Assembly: GCA_028704435.1 (NCBI GenBank)
Contig: JAQWFL010000018.1
Location: 1-51,774 of the forward strand
Direction of reading: 5' to 3'
Origin: Anaerostipes sp.
GTDB lineage: Bacteria; Bacillota; Clostridia; Lachnospirales; Lachnospiraceae
Length of the DNA stretch: 51,774 nt
The position numbers were made by a program, and so were the translations under genes. Below, piece by piece: positions 8,560 through 17,356 of this stretch. Below the pieces are notes generated by a model. The model searched no databases. It worked only from the letters and a program-made list of their open reading frames with translations, and was not told where the DNA came from. Position 1 is the first letter of the stretch. Every line of letters begins with the position of its first letter.

Positions 8560-8603
8560 AGCACTATTTTTAAGGACACAGAGCCTCGGGGATGGTGTTT
8601 TTT
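8560..8603 (+). terminator. terminator-like hairpin after tRNA-Lys copy 1
   Basis: GCACTAT pairs with ATGGTGT (two wobbles) across a 24-nt loop and is followed by TTTTT. It is a diverged copy of the stronger hairpin behind copy 2, so the duplication included the terminator. Confidence 0.55.
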
Positions 8604-8640
8604 AATTCAAAGATTGTTTTAAAAGAACACAATATCATAT

Positions 8641-8713
8641 GCGTGATTAGCTCAGTTGGTAGAGCACCTGACTCTTAATCAGGGTGTCTGGGGTTCGAAC
8701 CCCCAATCGCGTA
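8641..8713 (+). tRNA. tRNA-Lys (anticodon CTT), copy 2
   Basis: Identical over all 73 nt to the copy at 8482-8554, including the CTT anticodon. The start-to-start distance is 159 bp, with diverging flanks. This is a tandem duplication of tRNA plus terminator. Confidence 0.95.
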
Positions 8714-8718
8714 CTTAT

Positions 8719-8766
8719 AAGCACTATTTTTGAGGACATGTAGCCTTGGGGATAGTGCTTTTTTTG
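8719..8766 (+). terminator. terminator after tRNA-Lys copy 2
   Basis: AAGCACTAT pairs with ATAGTGCTT across a 22-nt loop, followed by an uninterrupted T-run ending at 8765. Confidence 0.8.
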
Positions 8767-8856
8767 TGCATATATTTTTATAGTAGAGCTCAGGTGTGGA
8801 TGTGTGTTATGATATAAGTCGATGATTACATGAAAGGTATTGGAGCGAACAAAAAT

Positions 8857-10641
8857 ATGAATATTTTAAATATAGAACACATTAGTAAAACTTATGGAGA
8901 TAAAGTAATATTTGATGATATATCTCTTGGAATTCACAGCAAAGATAAGATTGGTGTCATTGGAGTGAATGGAACGGGGAAGACTACACTTCTTAAGATG
9001 ATTGCTGGACTGGAATCGAAGGATGCAGGGGAGGTTATCTGCAGCAATGGCAAGACAATTGCATATTTGCCACAGAATCCAGAATTTCCAGAGGAAGGAA
9101 GTATTTTATCTTACGTGGTAAAGGGAAAGAAAGATAAAGACTGGGACGTAGAAAGTCAGGCAAAAACTATTTTGACCAAGCTTGGAATTTATGAGTTTGA
9201 ACGACCTACTAAGAATCTTTCGGGAGGAGAGAAGAAGAGAGTTGCACTGGCAAGAACTCTAGTTGCCCCAGCAGATATTTTGATTTTAGATGAGCCCACA
9301 AACCACATTGATAACGATATGGTAAGATGGTTGGAGGAGTTTCTCTTAAAGTTTAATGGCGTTTTGATTATGGTAACTCATGATCGATTTTTCTTAGACA
9401 GGGTAACCAATAAGATTGTAGAGATTGATCATGGTAAGTTATACAGTTATGATGCCAATTATTCTGGCTTTCTGGATTTAAAAACACAAAGAGAAGAGAT
9501 GGAAATTGCCACAGAACGAAAACGACAGAGTATTCTTCGAGTGGAAAAAGAATGGATTATGCGTGGACCTCAGGGAAGAGGGACAAAGCAGCGTGCCAGA
9601 AAAGAGCGATACGAAAAACTTTTAAATACCAGTGGTTCAAGAGAGAAGCAAAGTGTGGAGATGGATTCTGTGGAATCTCGCCTGGGAAAGAAAACAATAG
9701 AGGCAAATAATATTAGCAAGTCCTTTGGGGAAAAACTACTTGTGAAGGATTTCACTCATATTTTTTTACGGAATGAGCGAATCGGAATTATTGGAAAAAA
9801 TGGAGCAGGAAAGTCTACCTTAATTAAGATACTCATTGGAAGGGAGCAGCCAGATGGAGGAAGTGTTGATCTTGGGGAGACAGTAAAGGTAGGATATTTT
9901 GCACAGGAATGCGAGAGTATGAAGGAAGATATCCGGGTTATTGATTATATTAAAGATGTGGCAGATTATATCCAGACAGCCACAGGGCAGACTAGTGCTT
10001 CTCAAATGTTGGAGCGGTTTTTATTTACACCGGAAATGCAATATACACCAATTGAAAAGCTTTCTGGTGGGGAGCGACGTAGATTATATTTGCTCAGGGT
10101 ATTAATGGGGGCACCCAATGTACTGATTTTAGATGAGCCAACCAATGACCTTGATATTGAGACTTTAACAATTCTAGAAGACTATCTAGATTCTTTTCAT
10201 GGAATTGTAATTACAGTGTCACATGACCGTTACTTTTTAGATCGAGTAGTGGATCGTATTCTTTCCTTTGAGGGAAATGGACATCTTCAAATATATGAAG
10301 GTGGATACACAGAGTACATGGAAAAGAAAGAAGAAGAGCAGGACATTTTAATAAAACAAGAGAAATCAAATAAAAAAGAAGAATATCGAGCTTCAAAGGA
10401 GAAAAAGTTAAAGTTTACTTACATGGAAAAGAAAGAATTTGAAACCATTGATGATGATATTGAAAGCTTAGAGACTAAAATTCAAGAGACAGAAGAAGAG
10501 ATGCTCACATGTGTCAGCCAGTATTCTAAATTAACAGAATTAACAGAAAAGAAAGAAGAACTAGAGAATCAATTGGAATTAAAAATGGAGCGCTGGGAGT
10601 ATTTAAATGACTTGGCAGAGAGAATAAAAAATCAAGAGTAA
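8857..10641 (+). CDS. ABC-F family ATPase with Uup-type C-terminal coiled coil
   Basis: 594 residues with two ABC domains and no membrane segments. Domain 1 has Walker A GVNGTGKTT, signature LSGGEKKR and Walker B ILILDEPTNH. Domain 2 has GKNGAGKST, LSGGERRR and VLILDEPTND. Between them lies the ABC-F linker with GRGTKQRARKERYE. The last 90 residues form a charged coiled coil (ESLETKIQETEEEMLTC) like the DNA/ribosome-binding extension of Uup. ABC-F proteins act on ribosomes in translation quality control or antibiotic resistance; which applies here cannot be read from sequence. ATG 8830 is in frame, but ATG 8857 gives the usual MNILNIEHISKTYG start with TGGAG 11 bases upstream. Confidence 0.9.
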   Translation: MNILNIEHISKTYGDKVIFDDISLGIHSKDKIGVIGVNGTGKTTLLKMIAGLESKDAGEVICSNGKTIAYLPQNPEFPEEGSILSYVVKGKKDKDWDVESQAKTILTKLGIYEFERPTKNLSGGEKKRVALARTLVAPADILILDEPTNHIDNDMVRWLEEFLLKFNGVLIMVTHDRFFLDRVTNKIVEIDHGKLYSYDANYSGFLDLKTQREEMEIATERKRQSILRVEKEWIMRGPQGRGTKQRARKERYEKLLNTSGSREKQSVEMDSVESRLGKKTIEANNISKSFGEKLLVKDFTHIFLRNERIGIIGKNGAGKSTLIKILIGREQPDGGSVDLGETVKVGYFAQECESMKEDIRVIDYIKDVADYIQTATGQTSASQMLERFLFTPEMQYTPIEKLSGGERRRLYLLRVLMGAPNVLILDEPTNDLDIETLTILEDYLDSFHGIVITVSHDRYFLDRVVDRILSFEGNGHLQIYEGGYTEYMEKKEEEQDILIKQEKSNKKEEYRASKEKKLKFTYMEKKEFETIDDDIESLETKIQETEEEMLTCVSQYSKLTELTEKKEELENQLELKMERWEYLNDLAERIKNQE

Positions 10642-10688
10642 AGGTTGCATTTCTATGTGAATAATGTTATTATATGTTACATAAGTGT

Positions 10689-10745
10689 TACGCATTTATT
10701 AAAAATATGCGTATGGTAATGATAACAGTTGTGATATTATATCAC
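10689..10745 (+). promoter_or_regulatory. dyad-rich leader upstream of the NlpC/P60 gene
   Basis: Two inverted repeats lie in the 114-bp gap: ACGCAT...ATGCGT (about 10689-10712) and the 15-bp palindrome GTGATATTATATCAC at 10731-10745, ending 10 bp before the ATG. They look like operator sites or an RNA hairpin covering the RBS region. No c-di-AMP riboswitch, often found before such hydrolase genes, is recognisable in this short leader. Confidence 0.4.
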
Positions 10746-10755
10746 TAGAAAAGAG

Positions 10756-11844
10756 ATGAAAGTGAAAAGATTAATAACAACAGCATTAACTTTATGTATG
10801 TTGTGCCAGCCAATCACGGCGGCAGCAGCGCCGGTCACAGATAAAGAGAGTGCGACGACAGAACAATCAACAACAAAACAAAAGACTACGGAGCAATCGA
10901 CCACAGAACAATCCACTGTAAAGCAGGTAACGAAAAAAGCAGCACCAAAGGTTAAAAAAGAAAGTGTAGATTATAAGCTGACGGATGAAAAAGTTGCCCT
11001 TGCAGTATCTTCTAAAAAGAAACTAAGTGTGCAAGGTATAGATGCTGATTCCAACATCGACTGGCAAGTTGCGAACAGCAAGGTTGCCACAGTAGATTCC
11101 AACGGAACCGTTGTAGGAAAAAAAGTTGGAACAACAAAAGTAGTAGCGACCATTGATGAAGAAGAAGTTACAGGAGAGGTAGTAATTACCAATCCAACTC
11201 TTAGCAAAACATCAGGTATTATTGCAAAGGGAGAGAAGACATCTGTTGCCATTAATGGATTAAGTGACGAGAGTAGAGTTACAAGTGTTTCCACTTCTGG
11301 AATTCAGACAACAGCCAAAGTTGCAGGTGGGAAGCTTTACATTCAGCCAAAAAAGGTTGGAACGGTGAAGGTGAAAGTTAGTATTGATGGTAAGTCTTCA
11401 ACATATTCTGCGACTGTAACGACCAGAACAGCCATGAAAGCAATTGCAAAAGCTAAGAAGGCAAAGGGATGTAAGTACAGTCAACCAAAAAGAATGCGCA
11501 AGGGATACTATGACTGCAGTTCTTTGATTTGGAGAAGTTACAAACCTTATGGAGTAACGTTTGGGACTAAGCGCTATGCACCAACAGCTGCTTCAGAAGC
11601 AAAGTATATGGTAAAGAAGAAAAAGGTTGTTTCATATAAGCGCGTTTCATCAAGCAAATTACTTCCAGGAGATGTTATTTTTTATTCTTATACAAGAAAT
11701 GGAAGATATCGAAACATTTCACATGTTTCCATTTATATTGGCAATGGAAGAATTGTACATGCTGCAAATCGACGTGTAGGCGTAATTGAAGCTGATTATA
11801 AATATACAAAGTGTATCAAATTAATTGCAAGACCAACAAAATAA
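10756..11844 (+). CDS. secreted NlpC/P60 peptidoglycan hydrolase with Ig-like (BIG2) domain
   Basis: 362 residues. There is a Sec signal peptide (MKVKRLITTALTLCMLCQPI, cleavage after ITAAAA), then a Thr/Gln-rich linker with TEQST/TTEQ repeats (residues 30-60). A BIG2-type Ig-like domain follows (VATVDSNGTVVGKKVGTTKV), and after it the NlpC/P60 domain from about residue 235. The catalytic Cys254 sits in YDCSSLIWRS, His323 in ISHVSIYIGNG, and a third polar site in IVHAANRR. NlpC/P60 enzymes cut peptide stems of peptidoglycan at the cell surface. A sortase and a lysozyme gene follow in the same direction, so this is a wall-remodelling locus. It ends in a strong terminator. Confidence 0.9.
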   Translation: MKVKRLITTALTLCMLCQPITAAAAPVTDKESATTEQSTTKQKTTEQSTTEQSTVKQVTKKAAPKVKKESVDYKLTDEKVALAVSSKKKLSVQGIDADSNIDWQVANSKVATVDSNGTVVGKKVGTTKVVATIDEEEVTGEVVITNPTLSKTSGIIAKGEKTSVAINGLSDESRVTSVSTSGIQTTAKVAGGKLYIQPKKVGTVKVKVSIDGKSSTYSATVTTRTAMKAIAKAKKAKGCKYSQPKRMRKGYYDCSSLIWRSYKPYGVTFGTKRYAPTAASEAKYMVKKKKVVSYKRVSSSKLLPGDVIFYSYTRNGRYRNISHVSIYIGNGRIVHAANRRVGVIEADYKYTKCIKLIARPTK

Positions 11845-11858
11845 AAGAATACATATTG

Positions 11859-11890
11859 AGGCGGAATCTAAAGGATTCTGCCTTTTTTTC
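11859..11890 (+). terminator. intrinsic terminator after the NlpC/P60 gene
   Basis: AGGCGGAATC / GATTCTGCCT, a 10-bp stem with one wobble and a 5-nt loop, then a run of seven T in total. Confidence 0.9.
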
Positions 11891-11970
11891 TTATCTTTTT
11901 CTAAATTTCAAAAAAACAAAAATAAAATATGATATACTGGTAGGAACTATTAAATCTGGAGGGGATTTTT

Positions 11971-12693
11971 ATGAAACGTGTAATTTCCAATATTATAATT
12001 GTTGCCTGTATTTTTATTGCGGGAGTATGCGGGTATAAGCTATATTCATATTATAAGGAATACAATACTGCAAAGGATGAATATAAGGAAGTTGCAAAGG
12101 AAGTAGTAAAAACAAAGAATCAAGGAAAAGACAGAACCATAGATTTTAATAGGTTATTAAAAATAAATCAAGATGTGGTTGGATGGGTTTATGCAAAGGG
12201 AACAGGAATTGATTATCCCATTGTCCTAACAAGTGACAATGAGTATTATCTCCATCATACCATCAATAGAACAGTGAATTCGTCTGGGGCTATCTTCTTA
12301 GATTACCATGTCAAGGCGGATTTTAGTTCGGAACATACAATTATATATGGACACCATATGAGAAATGGGTCTATGTTTGCCACATTATTAAAATATCGTG
12401 AAAATAAATTTATAAAAAAATATGATGCAATAGAAATATATACACCATCAGAAAAGATAAAGTTACGGGTTATTTCAGCGTATGCAAAGAAAGCCAATCA
12501 GAAAATTCCAGTGACATTTGGAGATGATTATAACATTTCAGATTACAAGAAGGATATTTTATCAAGAAGTGATATTCAATCTAGAGTTTCTTCCAAAGAG
12601 ATAAAGAATGCAAAGCAGATCTTTACTTTTGTCACCTGCAGTTACGAGGGAGAAGATAACCGTACATTTGTTCATTGCATCCGTGTTCAATAG
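11971..12693 (+). CDS. srtB: class B sortase
   Basis: 240 residues, with an N-terminal membrane anchor at residues 4-24 and the class B catalytic triad: His128 in IIYGHHM, Cys223 in FVTCSYEG and Arg231 in NRTFV. Sortases cleave a C-terminal sorting motif on secreted proteins and attach them to the wall or to each other. Class B enzymes in Clostridia usually act on few substrates. No protein with an obvious C-terminal sorting signal is encoded next to it, so its substrate lies elsewhere. The RBS is TGGAGGGGA. It is followed 12 bp later by a lysozyme gene, probably in one operon. Confidence 0.9.
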   Translation: MKRVISNIIIVACIFIAGVCGYKLYSYYKEYNTAKDEYKEVAKEVVKTKNQGKDRTIDFNRLLKINQDVVGWVYAKGTGIDYPIVLTSDNEYYLHHTINRTVNSSGAIFLDYHVKADFSSEHTIIYGHHMRNGSMFATLLKYRENKFIKKYDAIEIYTPSEKIKLRVISAYAKKANQKIPVTFGDDYNISDYKKDILSRSDIQSRVSSKEIKNAKQIFTFVTCSYEGEDNRTFVHCIRVQ

Positions 12694-12705
12694 AAAAGGA
12701 AGATA

Positions 12706-13467
12706 ATGAAATTAAATAAAAGAAATAAAAAGGAATTAAAGATTATAGTATTATGTGTTTGTCTCATTAGTTCATTGTTTTATTGGGTTGTTCAGAATAT
12801 TGGATTCCCAATTAATACATTTGTAAGGCATGGAAGAATTCAGGTGATTGATGTATCCTCGTACAATGGAAAGATTAATTGGAGAAAAGTCAAGGACAAG
12901 AAGATTAATCATGCTATATTGAAAATAGGATCTGGAATTCATGGAGAGAGAAGGGGAAATGAAGATCAGATGTTTGCAGTAAACTATCGAAGTGCAAGAT
13001 TAGCTTCGGTTCATCGGGGAATCTATTATTATTCTTATGCCACAACAACAGATGAAGCAAAGGCAGAGGCAGCACATTGCTTGAAATTACTAAAGAAACA
13101 TAAGATTAATCCATCGGATTTAAAACTTCCAGTGGTTTATGATATGGAAGAAAGCACGACTATGGATACTGGAAGAGAGAATGTGACGGAAATTGCCACA
13201 ACATTTTTAAATGAAATAGAAAAAGCAGGCTATACGCCTATGCTTTATTCTAATGCTTCTAATTTAAGAAAGCATTTTATTTATAAAGAAATTAAAAACT
13301 ACAAAATCTGGGTGGCACATTATACAAGCAGCTCTCAGCCAGCGGTTGTATTTCAATACCATATGTGGCAATATACAGACAAAGCTAATATTCCAGGGGC
13401 GAATACAGAGCGTGGACACTGTGATTTAAATTATTATTTGGTAGATAAGGACGGAAATCTGTTATGA
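12706..13467 (+). CDS. GH25 family lysozyme, membrane-anchored
   Basis: 253 residues. An N-terminal membrane segment (residues 11-29, IVLCVCLISSLFYWVVQNI) precedes a GH25 (Chalaropsis-type) N-acetylmuramidase domain. Its strands are visible as IQVIDVSSYNGKINW, AILKIGSG, GIYYYSYA and the acidic active-site segment PVVYDMEES, ending with WQYTDKANIPG and DLNYY. No cell-wall repeats are present. The RBS AAAAGGAAG lies 7 bases upstream. Its stop overlaps the start of the next gene by 4 bp (ATGA), so the two are translationally coupled. Confidence 0.9.
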   Translation: MKLNKRNKKELKIIVLCVCLISSLFYWVVQNIGFPINTFVRHGRIQVIDVSSYNGKINWRKVKDKKINHAILKIGSGIHGERRGNEDQMFAVNYRSARLASVHRGIYYYSYATTTDEAKAEAAHCLKLLKKHKINPSDLKLPVVYDMEESTTMDTGRENVTEIATTFLNEIEKAGYTPMLYSNASNLRKHFIYKEIKNYKIWVAHYTSSSQPAVVFQYHMWQYTDKANIPGANTERGHCDLNYYLVDKDGNLL

Positions 13468-14420
13468 CAAAGATAAAGAATGTGGCACTTATTGGTATGG
13501 GGGCCATTGGTGGATTTGTAGCACCAAGAATGCAAAAAAAACTGGGAAATGAACATTTTTATTTAATTGCAAATGAAGAACGAAAGCAAAGGCTTGAAGC
13601 CCAAGGCATGATTGTGAATGGAGAACAGTATTATTTTCAAGTAAAAGATTCAAACAACAAAGAAGAAGCAGATTTAATTATTTTTGCTGTTAAGTTTACT
13701 GCACTAGGGCAGGCTCTTGAAGATGTTAGAAGTCATGTTGGGAAACATACGATTTTTATGGCTCTTTTAAATGGTGTAGAAAGTGAAGAAGTAATTCAAA
13801 AGGCATATCCAAATCAAAAGGTTTTATATTCTGTGATTCGAGTGCCAGCTCTTCACAGTGGAAATCAAGTTACATATCCAGCTGAAAAGGGAAGAATATC
13901 TTTTGGAGAGGCAGAAAATCATATACTGTCTAAGGATGTTCAGGGAGTGAAAGAGTTGTTTGATACTTGTAAGATTCCTTATGAGATTCCAAAAGACATG
14001 ATTGGAAACATGTGGTTTAAGTTTATGACAAATGTAAGTGAGAACCAAAGTTCGGCAATATTAAGAGCCCCTTATGGAATCTGGAAGATTAGCAAAGAGG
14101 CTAATCATCTGAGGGAAGAAGCAGCAAAGGAAGTCATTGCCATTGCACAGAAGAAGGGGATTAATTTAACCATAGAGGATTTAGAGAATCATAAAGAATA
14201 TTTACTTGGACTTCCTTTTGATGGGAAGCCATCCACTTGTCAGGATATTGAGGCAGGGAGGAAAACAGAAGTAGATATGTTTGCAGGAAGTGTAATAAAA
14301 ATGGGGCAGGAACTAGGCGTTCCTACCCCGTACAATCAAATGTTTTATGATTGCATCAAATCTCTTGAAAGCTGGAATCAGGTACTTACAGAGAAAGAAA
14401 AACTTCCGTTAGAATTGTAA
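13464..14420 (+). CDS. ketopantoate reductase family protein (ApbA/PanE-like)
   Basis: 318 residues. The N-terminal Rossmann fold begins NVALIGMGAIGGFVAPRM with the dinucleotide motif GMGAIGG (residues 11-17), and the C-terminal half is helical as in PanE. Family members reduce 2-dehydropantoate with NADPH in pantothenate synthesis, but many homologues act on other 2-oxo acids. The KFMTNVSENQSSAILRAPYG segment covers the region that carries the catalytic Lys and Asn in the family. Coupling by ATGA to a lysozyme gene is unusual and gives no pathway hint. The 3' end overlaps the convergent CPBP gene by 35 bp. Confidence 0.85.
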   Translation: MTKIKNVALIGMGAIGGFVAPRMQKKLGNEHFYLIANEERKQRLEAQGMIVNGEQYYFQVKDSNNKEEADLIIFAVKFTALGQALEDVRSHVGKHTIFMALLNGVESEEVIQKAYPNQKVLYSVIRVPALHSGNQVTYPAEKGRISFGEAENHILSKDVQGVKELFDTCKIPYEIPKDMIGNMWFKFMTNVSENQSSAILRAPYGIWKISKEANHLREEAAKEVIAIAQKKGINLTIEDLENHKEYLLGLPFDGKPSTCQDIEAGRKTEVDMFAGSVIKMGQELGVPTPYNQMFYDCIKSLESWNQVLTEKEKLPLEL

Positions 14421-15288
14421 GCAGCAGAAAAATAAATAATACAATATAGAATGAGGCATTGGTTACGTGATCTTTTGGAAGAGAGCGTCTAATGTCTTTT
14501 TTAAACCATGTTTTTATATAACCTATGCGCCCGCTGAGATGAGCAATAGCGTACAACAATAACAGGGTTAAAATAAGTGAGGCAACGGCAAATGGTAGTA
14601 GTCTCAAACAGTCGTGGATAGTGATAGAACGAGAAGCTGTCTCTATAGGGGATGCGCCCATTTTATTTAAGAAAAATTCCATAATAACAGAAGAACTGTT
14701 AAATATAAAATGTATGAGCATTGCTGGGAAAATACTATCTGTAAATTCCACAATTAGCCCCAGTATGATTCCAACGAGAATAGTGTAACTCATCTGATTT
14801 GGATTCAAATGTGCAAAGCCAAAAAACAAAGCGGTAAGTAGGATTCCCTTTACTGGTCTTGCACCTCGAAGTCTTGAGAAAATAACACCCCGAAATATCA
14901 CTTCTTCAACTAAGGCAGGCATAAGACCAATGGAAAAAAGTGAGAGAATAGGTCCTGATACCACGCTTCTTGATATAGAAGCACTTGTAATATCGTGTAC
15001 AAAAAGCAAACTAATAGAGTTTACAAAAGATATAAAAGGGTACACTGCAACAACAAGTAATACACAAAGAAGTAAGACCGAAATTCGTACTCTGTGAAGC
15101 CTTAGAACTTTTTTGATATCATCATGGCAAAGCATGAGAAAACCAATGGTAAAGGCAAGGAGCAGAATGTAAGTTGCAATCATGGAGATATTTGGTGATT
15201 TAAATATAAAGCCACATATAAAATTCGCCCAAAAGTATGCGACTAAGTAAAGTAAAGCATAACAGCCGGCGGTTTTGTAATATTTCAT
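14386..15288 (-). CDS. CPBP family intramembrane glutamic endopeptidase
   Basis: 300 residues with about eight membrane helices. The family motifs are present in order: EEVIFRGVIFSRLR (EExxxR), then FGFAHLNPNQ (FxxxH), then HFIFNSSS. CPBP/CAAX-like proteases cleave membrane substrates and in Bacillota are often linked to bacteriocin immunity or signalling. I set the start at 15288 (MKYYKTAGC) because GAGGT precedes it at a proper distance. An in-frame ATG at 15324 would overlap the upstream gene by 23 bp. It lies 13 bp behind the CvfB-like gene and is probably co-transcribed with it. Confidence 0.88.
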   Translation of the reverse strand: MKYYKTAGCYALLYLVAYFWANFICGFIFKSPNISMIATYILLLAFTIGFLMLCHDDIKKVLRLHRVRISVLLLCVLLVVAVYPFISFVNSISLLFVHDITSASISRSVVSGPILSLFSIGLMPALVEEVIFRGVIFSRLRGARPVKGILLTALFFGFAHLNPNQMSYTILVGIILGLIVEFTDSIFPAMLIHFIFNSSSVIMEFFLNKMGASPIETASRSITIHDCLRLLPFAVASLILTLLLLYAIAHLSGRIGYIKTWFKKDIRRSLPKDHVTNASFYIVLFIFLLLTILTEVFLSL

Positions 15289-15301
15289 AAGGTACCTCGA
15301 G

Positions 15302-16138
15302 TTACTTTCTTCGTATTGTTCCATTTTCCATAAGAATCATATCTTGTTTCAATAAGCGTCCAACAGCACGTTTAAATGCATTCTTGCTTAAACCTAATTC
15401 ATGGTCAATAACAGAAGGACTTGCCTTGTCTGTAAAAGGTAAAATTCCGTCATAACTTTCAATTGTGTCAAGAACCAGCTGGGCATCTGCGTCCATCTGC
15501 TCTTGAATTGGTTTGTGGAAAGTAAGGTCAAGTTTTCCATCTTCACGAACTTTGGTAACACGAACATGTACTTGGTTTCCAATATAGAGTTTTTTGCGTA
15601 ACTCACTTTTAGGAATCATTCCAAAGTATTGGTTGTCAACAGCTACGAACACTCCCATCTCTGGATTTACACTGTAAACAATACCATCAACCCAGTCATT
15701 TTTTTCATAAGAATGTTCTGTGGTTAAACTATGGTAAACCTTCATAGAAGCACAGAGACGTTCTGTTTTATCAATATATAACTTTACAAGGTACTTATCC
15801 CCTTCACGAGGCTTAATAGTTTGTTCGTTGAATGGAAGAAGAAGATCTTTTTCCAGTCCCCAGTCCAAAAATGCTCCAATATCAGTTACTTCTTTTACTT
15901 CTAAGGCAGCAAGATGATTTAAGGTGATATATGGGATCGTAGTTGTAGCAATAGGACGGTCATCAGAATCCTTGTATACGAAAACCTCTATCGTATCATC
16001 AATGGCAGCGTTTTCTGGTACTTGTTTTTTTGGAAGTAAGATACTGCCTAGATTGTCTCCCATAGTGTCGTTTAAATAGACTCCAAAGTCAGCTTTGCGG
16101 ACAATATATAATTCCTGAATTTCTCCTAAATTTATCAT
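15302..16138 (-). CDS. cvfB: S1-like RNA-binding protein, CvfB/YitL family
   Basis: 278 residues. The order is N-terminal S1-like domains (LYIVRKADFGVYLND, then VTDIGAFLDWGLEKDLLLPF), a third S1-like domain (DGIVYSVNPEMGVFVAVDNQ), and a C-terminal winged-helix segment (ELGLSKNAFKRAVGRLLKQD). This matches CvfB, an RNA-binding regulator of virulence and surface genes described in Staphylococcus. I start at ATG 16138, where GGAAAGGAAA is well placed. A longer frame reaching 16255 would add an unlikely hydrophobic extension. It shares its upstream region with the divergent hup promoter. Confidence 0.9.
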   Translation of the reverse strand: MINLGEIQELYIVRKADFGVYLNDTMGDNLGSILLPKKQVPENAAIDDTIEVFVYKDSDDRPIATTTIPYITLNHLAALEVKEVTDIGAFLDWGLEKDLLLPFNEQTIKPREGDKYLVKLYIDKTERLCASMKVYHSLTTEHSYEKNDWVDGIVYSVNPEMGVFVAVDNQYFGMIPKSELRKKLYIGNQVHVRVTKVREDGKLDLTFHKPIQEQMDADAQLVLDTIESYDGILPFTDKASPSVIDHELGLSKNAFKRAVGRLLKQDMILMENGTIRRK

Positions 16139-16314
16139 AATTTTAATTTCCTTTCCGATTAACTTATTGTGATTAGTATAACATAAATATTTATGTAAAA
16201 GATATAGAAAGACAAAAAAGCATGAAAGGATGGGGAAAACTGTAAACAATTTCAAAAAAAGCGTGAAAGGAATGTGAAAAATGGCTAAAAATCAATAAAT
16301 AGAAGACATTATGC

Positions 16315-16343
16315 TTGACATAATAACTTGGTAATAATAAAAT
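16315..16343 (+). promoter_or_regulatory. hup promoter
   Basis: Consensus TTGACA (16315-16320), 17-bp spacer, TAAAAT (16338-16343), about 65 bp upstream of the HU start. Confidence 0.85.
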
Positions 16344-16408
16344 GTAGTTACGACAAAAATGTTAAAAAACTATTACATTTATCAACAAATAATCGAGGAG
16401 GAACGAAC

Positions 16409-16687
16409 ATGAATAAAACAGAATTAGTTGCAGCAATTGCAGAAAAAACAGAATTGTCAAAGAAAGATGCAGAAAAGGCATTAAAGGCATTTACAGATGT
16501 TGTGGCAGATGAACTTAAAAAGGGTGAAAAGATTCAATTAGTTGGTTTTGGAACATTTGAAGTTTCTGAAAGAGCAGCTAGAGAAGGAAGAAATCCTAGA
16601 ACTGGTGAAGCTATGCAAATTGCAGCTTCTAAGGCTCCTAAATTCAAAGCAGGAAAAGCTCTTAAGGACGTTGTAAACGGAAAATAA
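16409..16687 (+). CDS. hup: DNA-binding protein HU
   Basis: 92 residues, standard HU length. It starts [20 protein letters not shown] and carries the DNA-wrapping arm [22 protein letters not shown] followed by the family C-terminus. HU dimers bend and compact DNA without sequence specificity. The AGGAGG site lies 7 bases before ATG 16409. A longer in-frame opening at 16328 is upstream leader. It has a consensus promoter and its own terminator, so it is mostly monocistronic although it heads the cluster that follows. Confidence 0.96.
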   Translation: MNKTELVAAIAEKTELSKKDAEKALKAFTDVVADELKKGEKIQLVGFGTFEVSERAAREGRNPRTGEAMQIAASKAPKFKAGKALKDVVNGK

Positions 16688-16706
16688 TTTGAGTGATTTC
16701 AAGGCT

Positions 16707-16744
16707 GCCCCATCCTATGGATAGGGTGGTCTTTCTTTGTTTTA
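16707..16744 (+). terminator. terminator after hup
   Basis: CCATCCTAT / ATAGGGTGG, a 9-bp GC-rich stem, then a T-rich tail (TCTTTCTTTGTTTT). Confidence 0.7.
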
Positions 16745-16770
16745 GGAATTGGATTGTAGAAAGGAATAAC

Positions 16771-17010
16771 ATGAGATTAGATAAGTATTTAAAGGTTTCA
16801 AGATTAATCAAGCGAAGAACTGTTGCAAATGATGCGTGTAACGCAGGACGTGTGCTTGTGAATGACAAGGTGGCAAAAGCAGGTACCAATGTCAAGGCTG
16901 GAGATGTGATTCAGATTAATTTTGGGAATAAAGATGTGTCTGTAGAAGTATTAGAAGTCAAGGATACGGTAAGAAAAGAAGAAGTGAGTAATTTATATCG
17001 CTATTTGTAA
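16771..17010 (+). CDS. rqcP: S4-domain protein RqcP (YabO)
   Basis: 79 residues, essentially one S4 RNA-binding domain: MRLDKYLKVSRLIKRRTVAN, then AGRVLVNDKVAKAGTNVKAGD. In Bacillus subtilis the YabO/RqcP protein works with RqcH in ribosome-associated quality control, helping to add alanine tails to peptides on stalled 50S subunits. The position between hup and yabP is exactly that of yabO. AGAAAGGAA precedes ATG 16771; the in-frame ATG at 16693 overlaps the hup terminator and is not used. Confidence 0.9.
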   Translation: MRLDKYLKVSRLIKRRTVANDACNAGRVLVNDKVAKAGTNVKAGDVIQINFGNKDVSVEVLEVKDTVRKEEVSNLYRYL

Positions 17011-17068
17011 GACATTTTTTGTGTTCCTCTTTCATAGTTATGTATAAATAATGAAAGGGGAATTTTTT

Positions 17069-17356
17069 ATGATAGAAGATAGACAACCCGTGAAAACACA
17101 CAAATTTAATTTGGTCAATCGCTCCTTTGGAGTGATTACTGGAGTTAAGGATGTTGTTTCTTTTGATTTAAATGAGATTATTATTGATACAGAACAAGGT
17201 CTGCTTATGATTAAAGGAATCAATTTACATGTAAAAAAACTTCTAGTAGAAAAAGGAGAGGTTGAAATCGATGGAAGAATCGACAGTTTCTTATATTCTG
17301 ACTTAGAGGATGGAAGAACTCAGAAAGATAACTTTTGGGGGAAATTATTTAAATAG
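17069..17356 (+). CDS. yabP: sporulation protein YabP
   Basis: 95 residues matching YabP: FNLVNRSFGVITGVKDVVSF, then LLMIKGINLHVKKLLVEKGEVEI in two stretches, and IDSFLYSD near the end. YabP is a spore-coat-region protein needed for normal spore formation in Bacillus. The start at 17069 has a GAAAGGGGAA site. The stop shares one base with the GTG of yabQ, which indicates translational coupling. Confidence 0.92.
   Translation: MIEDRQPVKTHKFNLVNRSFGVITGVKDVVSFDLNEIIIDTEQGLLMIKGINLHVKKLLVEKGEVEIDGRIDSFLYSDLEDGRTQKDNFWGKLFK

Noticed and set aside
16139..16255. Longer N-terminus for the CvfB-like protein and for HU
   Set aside because: In both cases the internal ATG has a strong RBS and matches the family start, while the extension lacks one.
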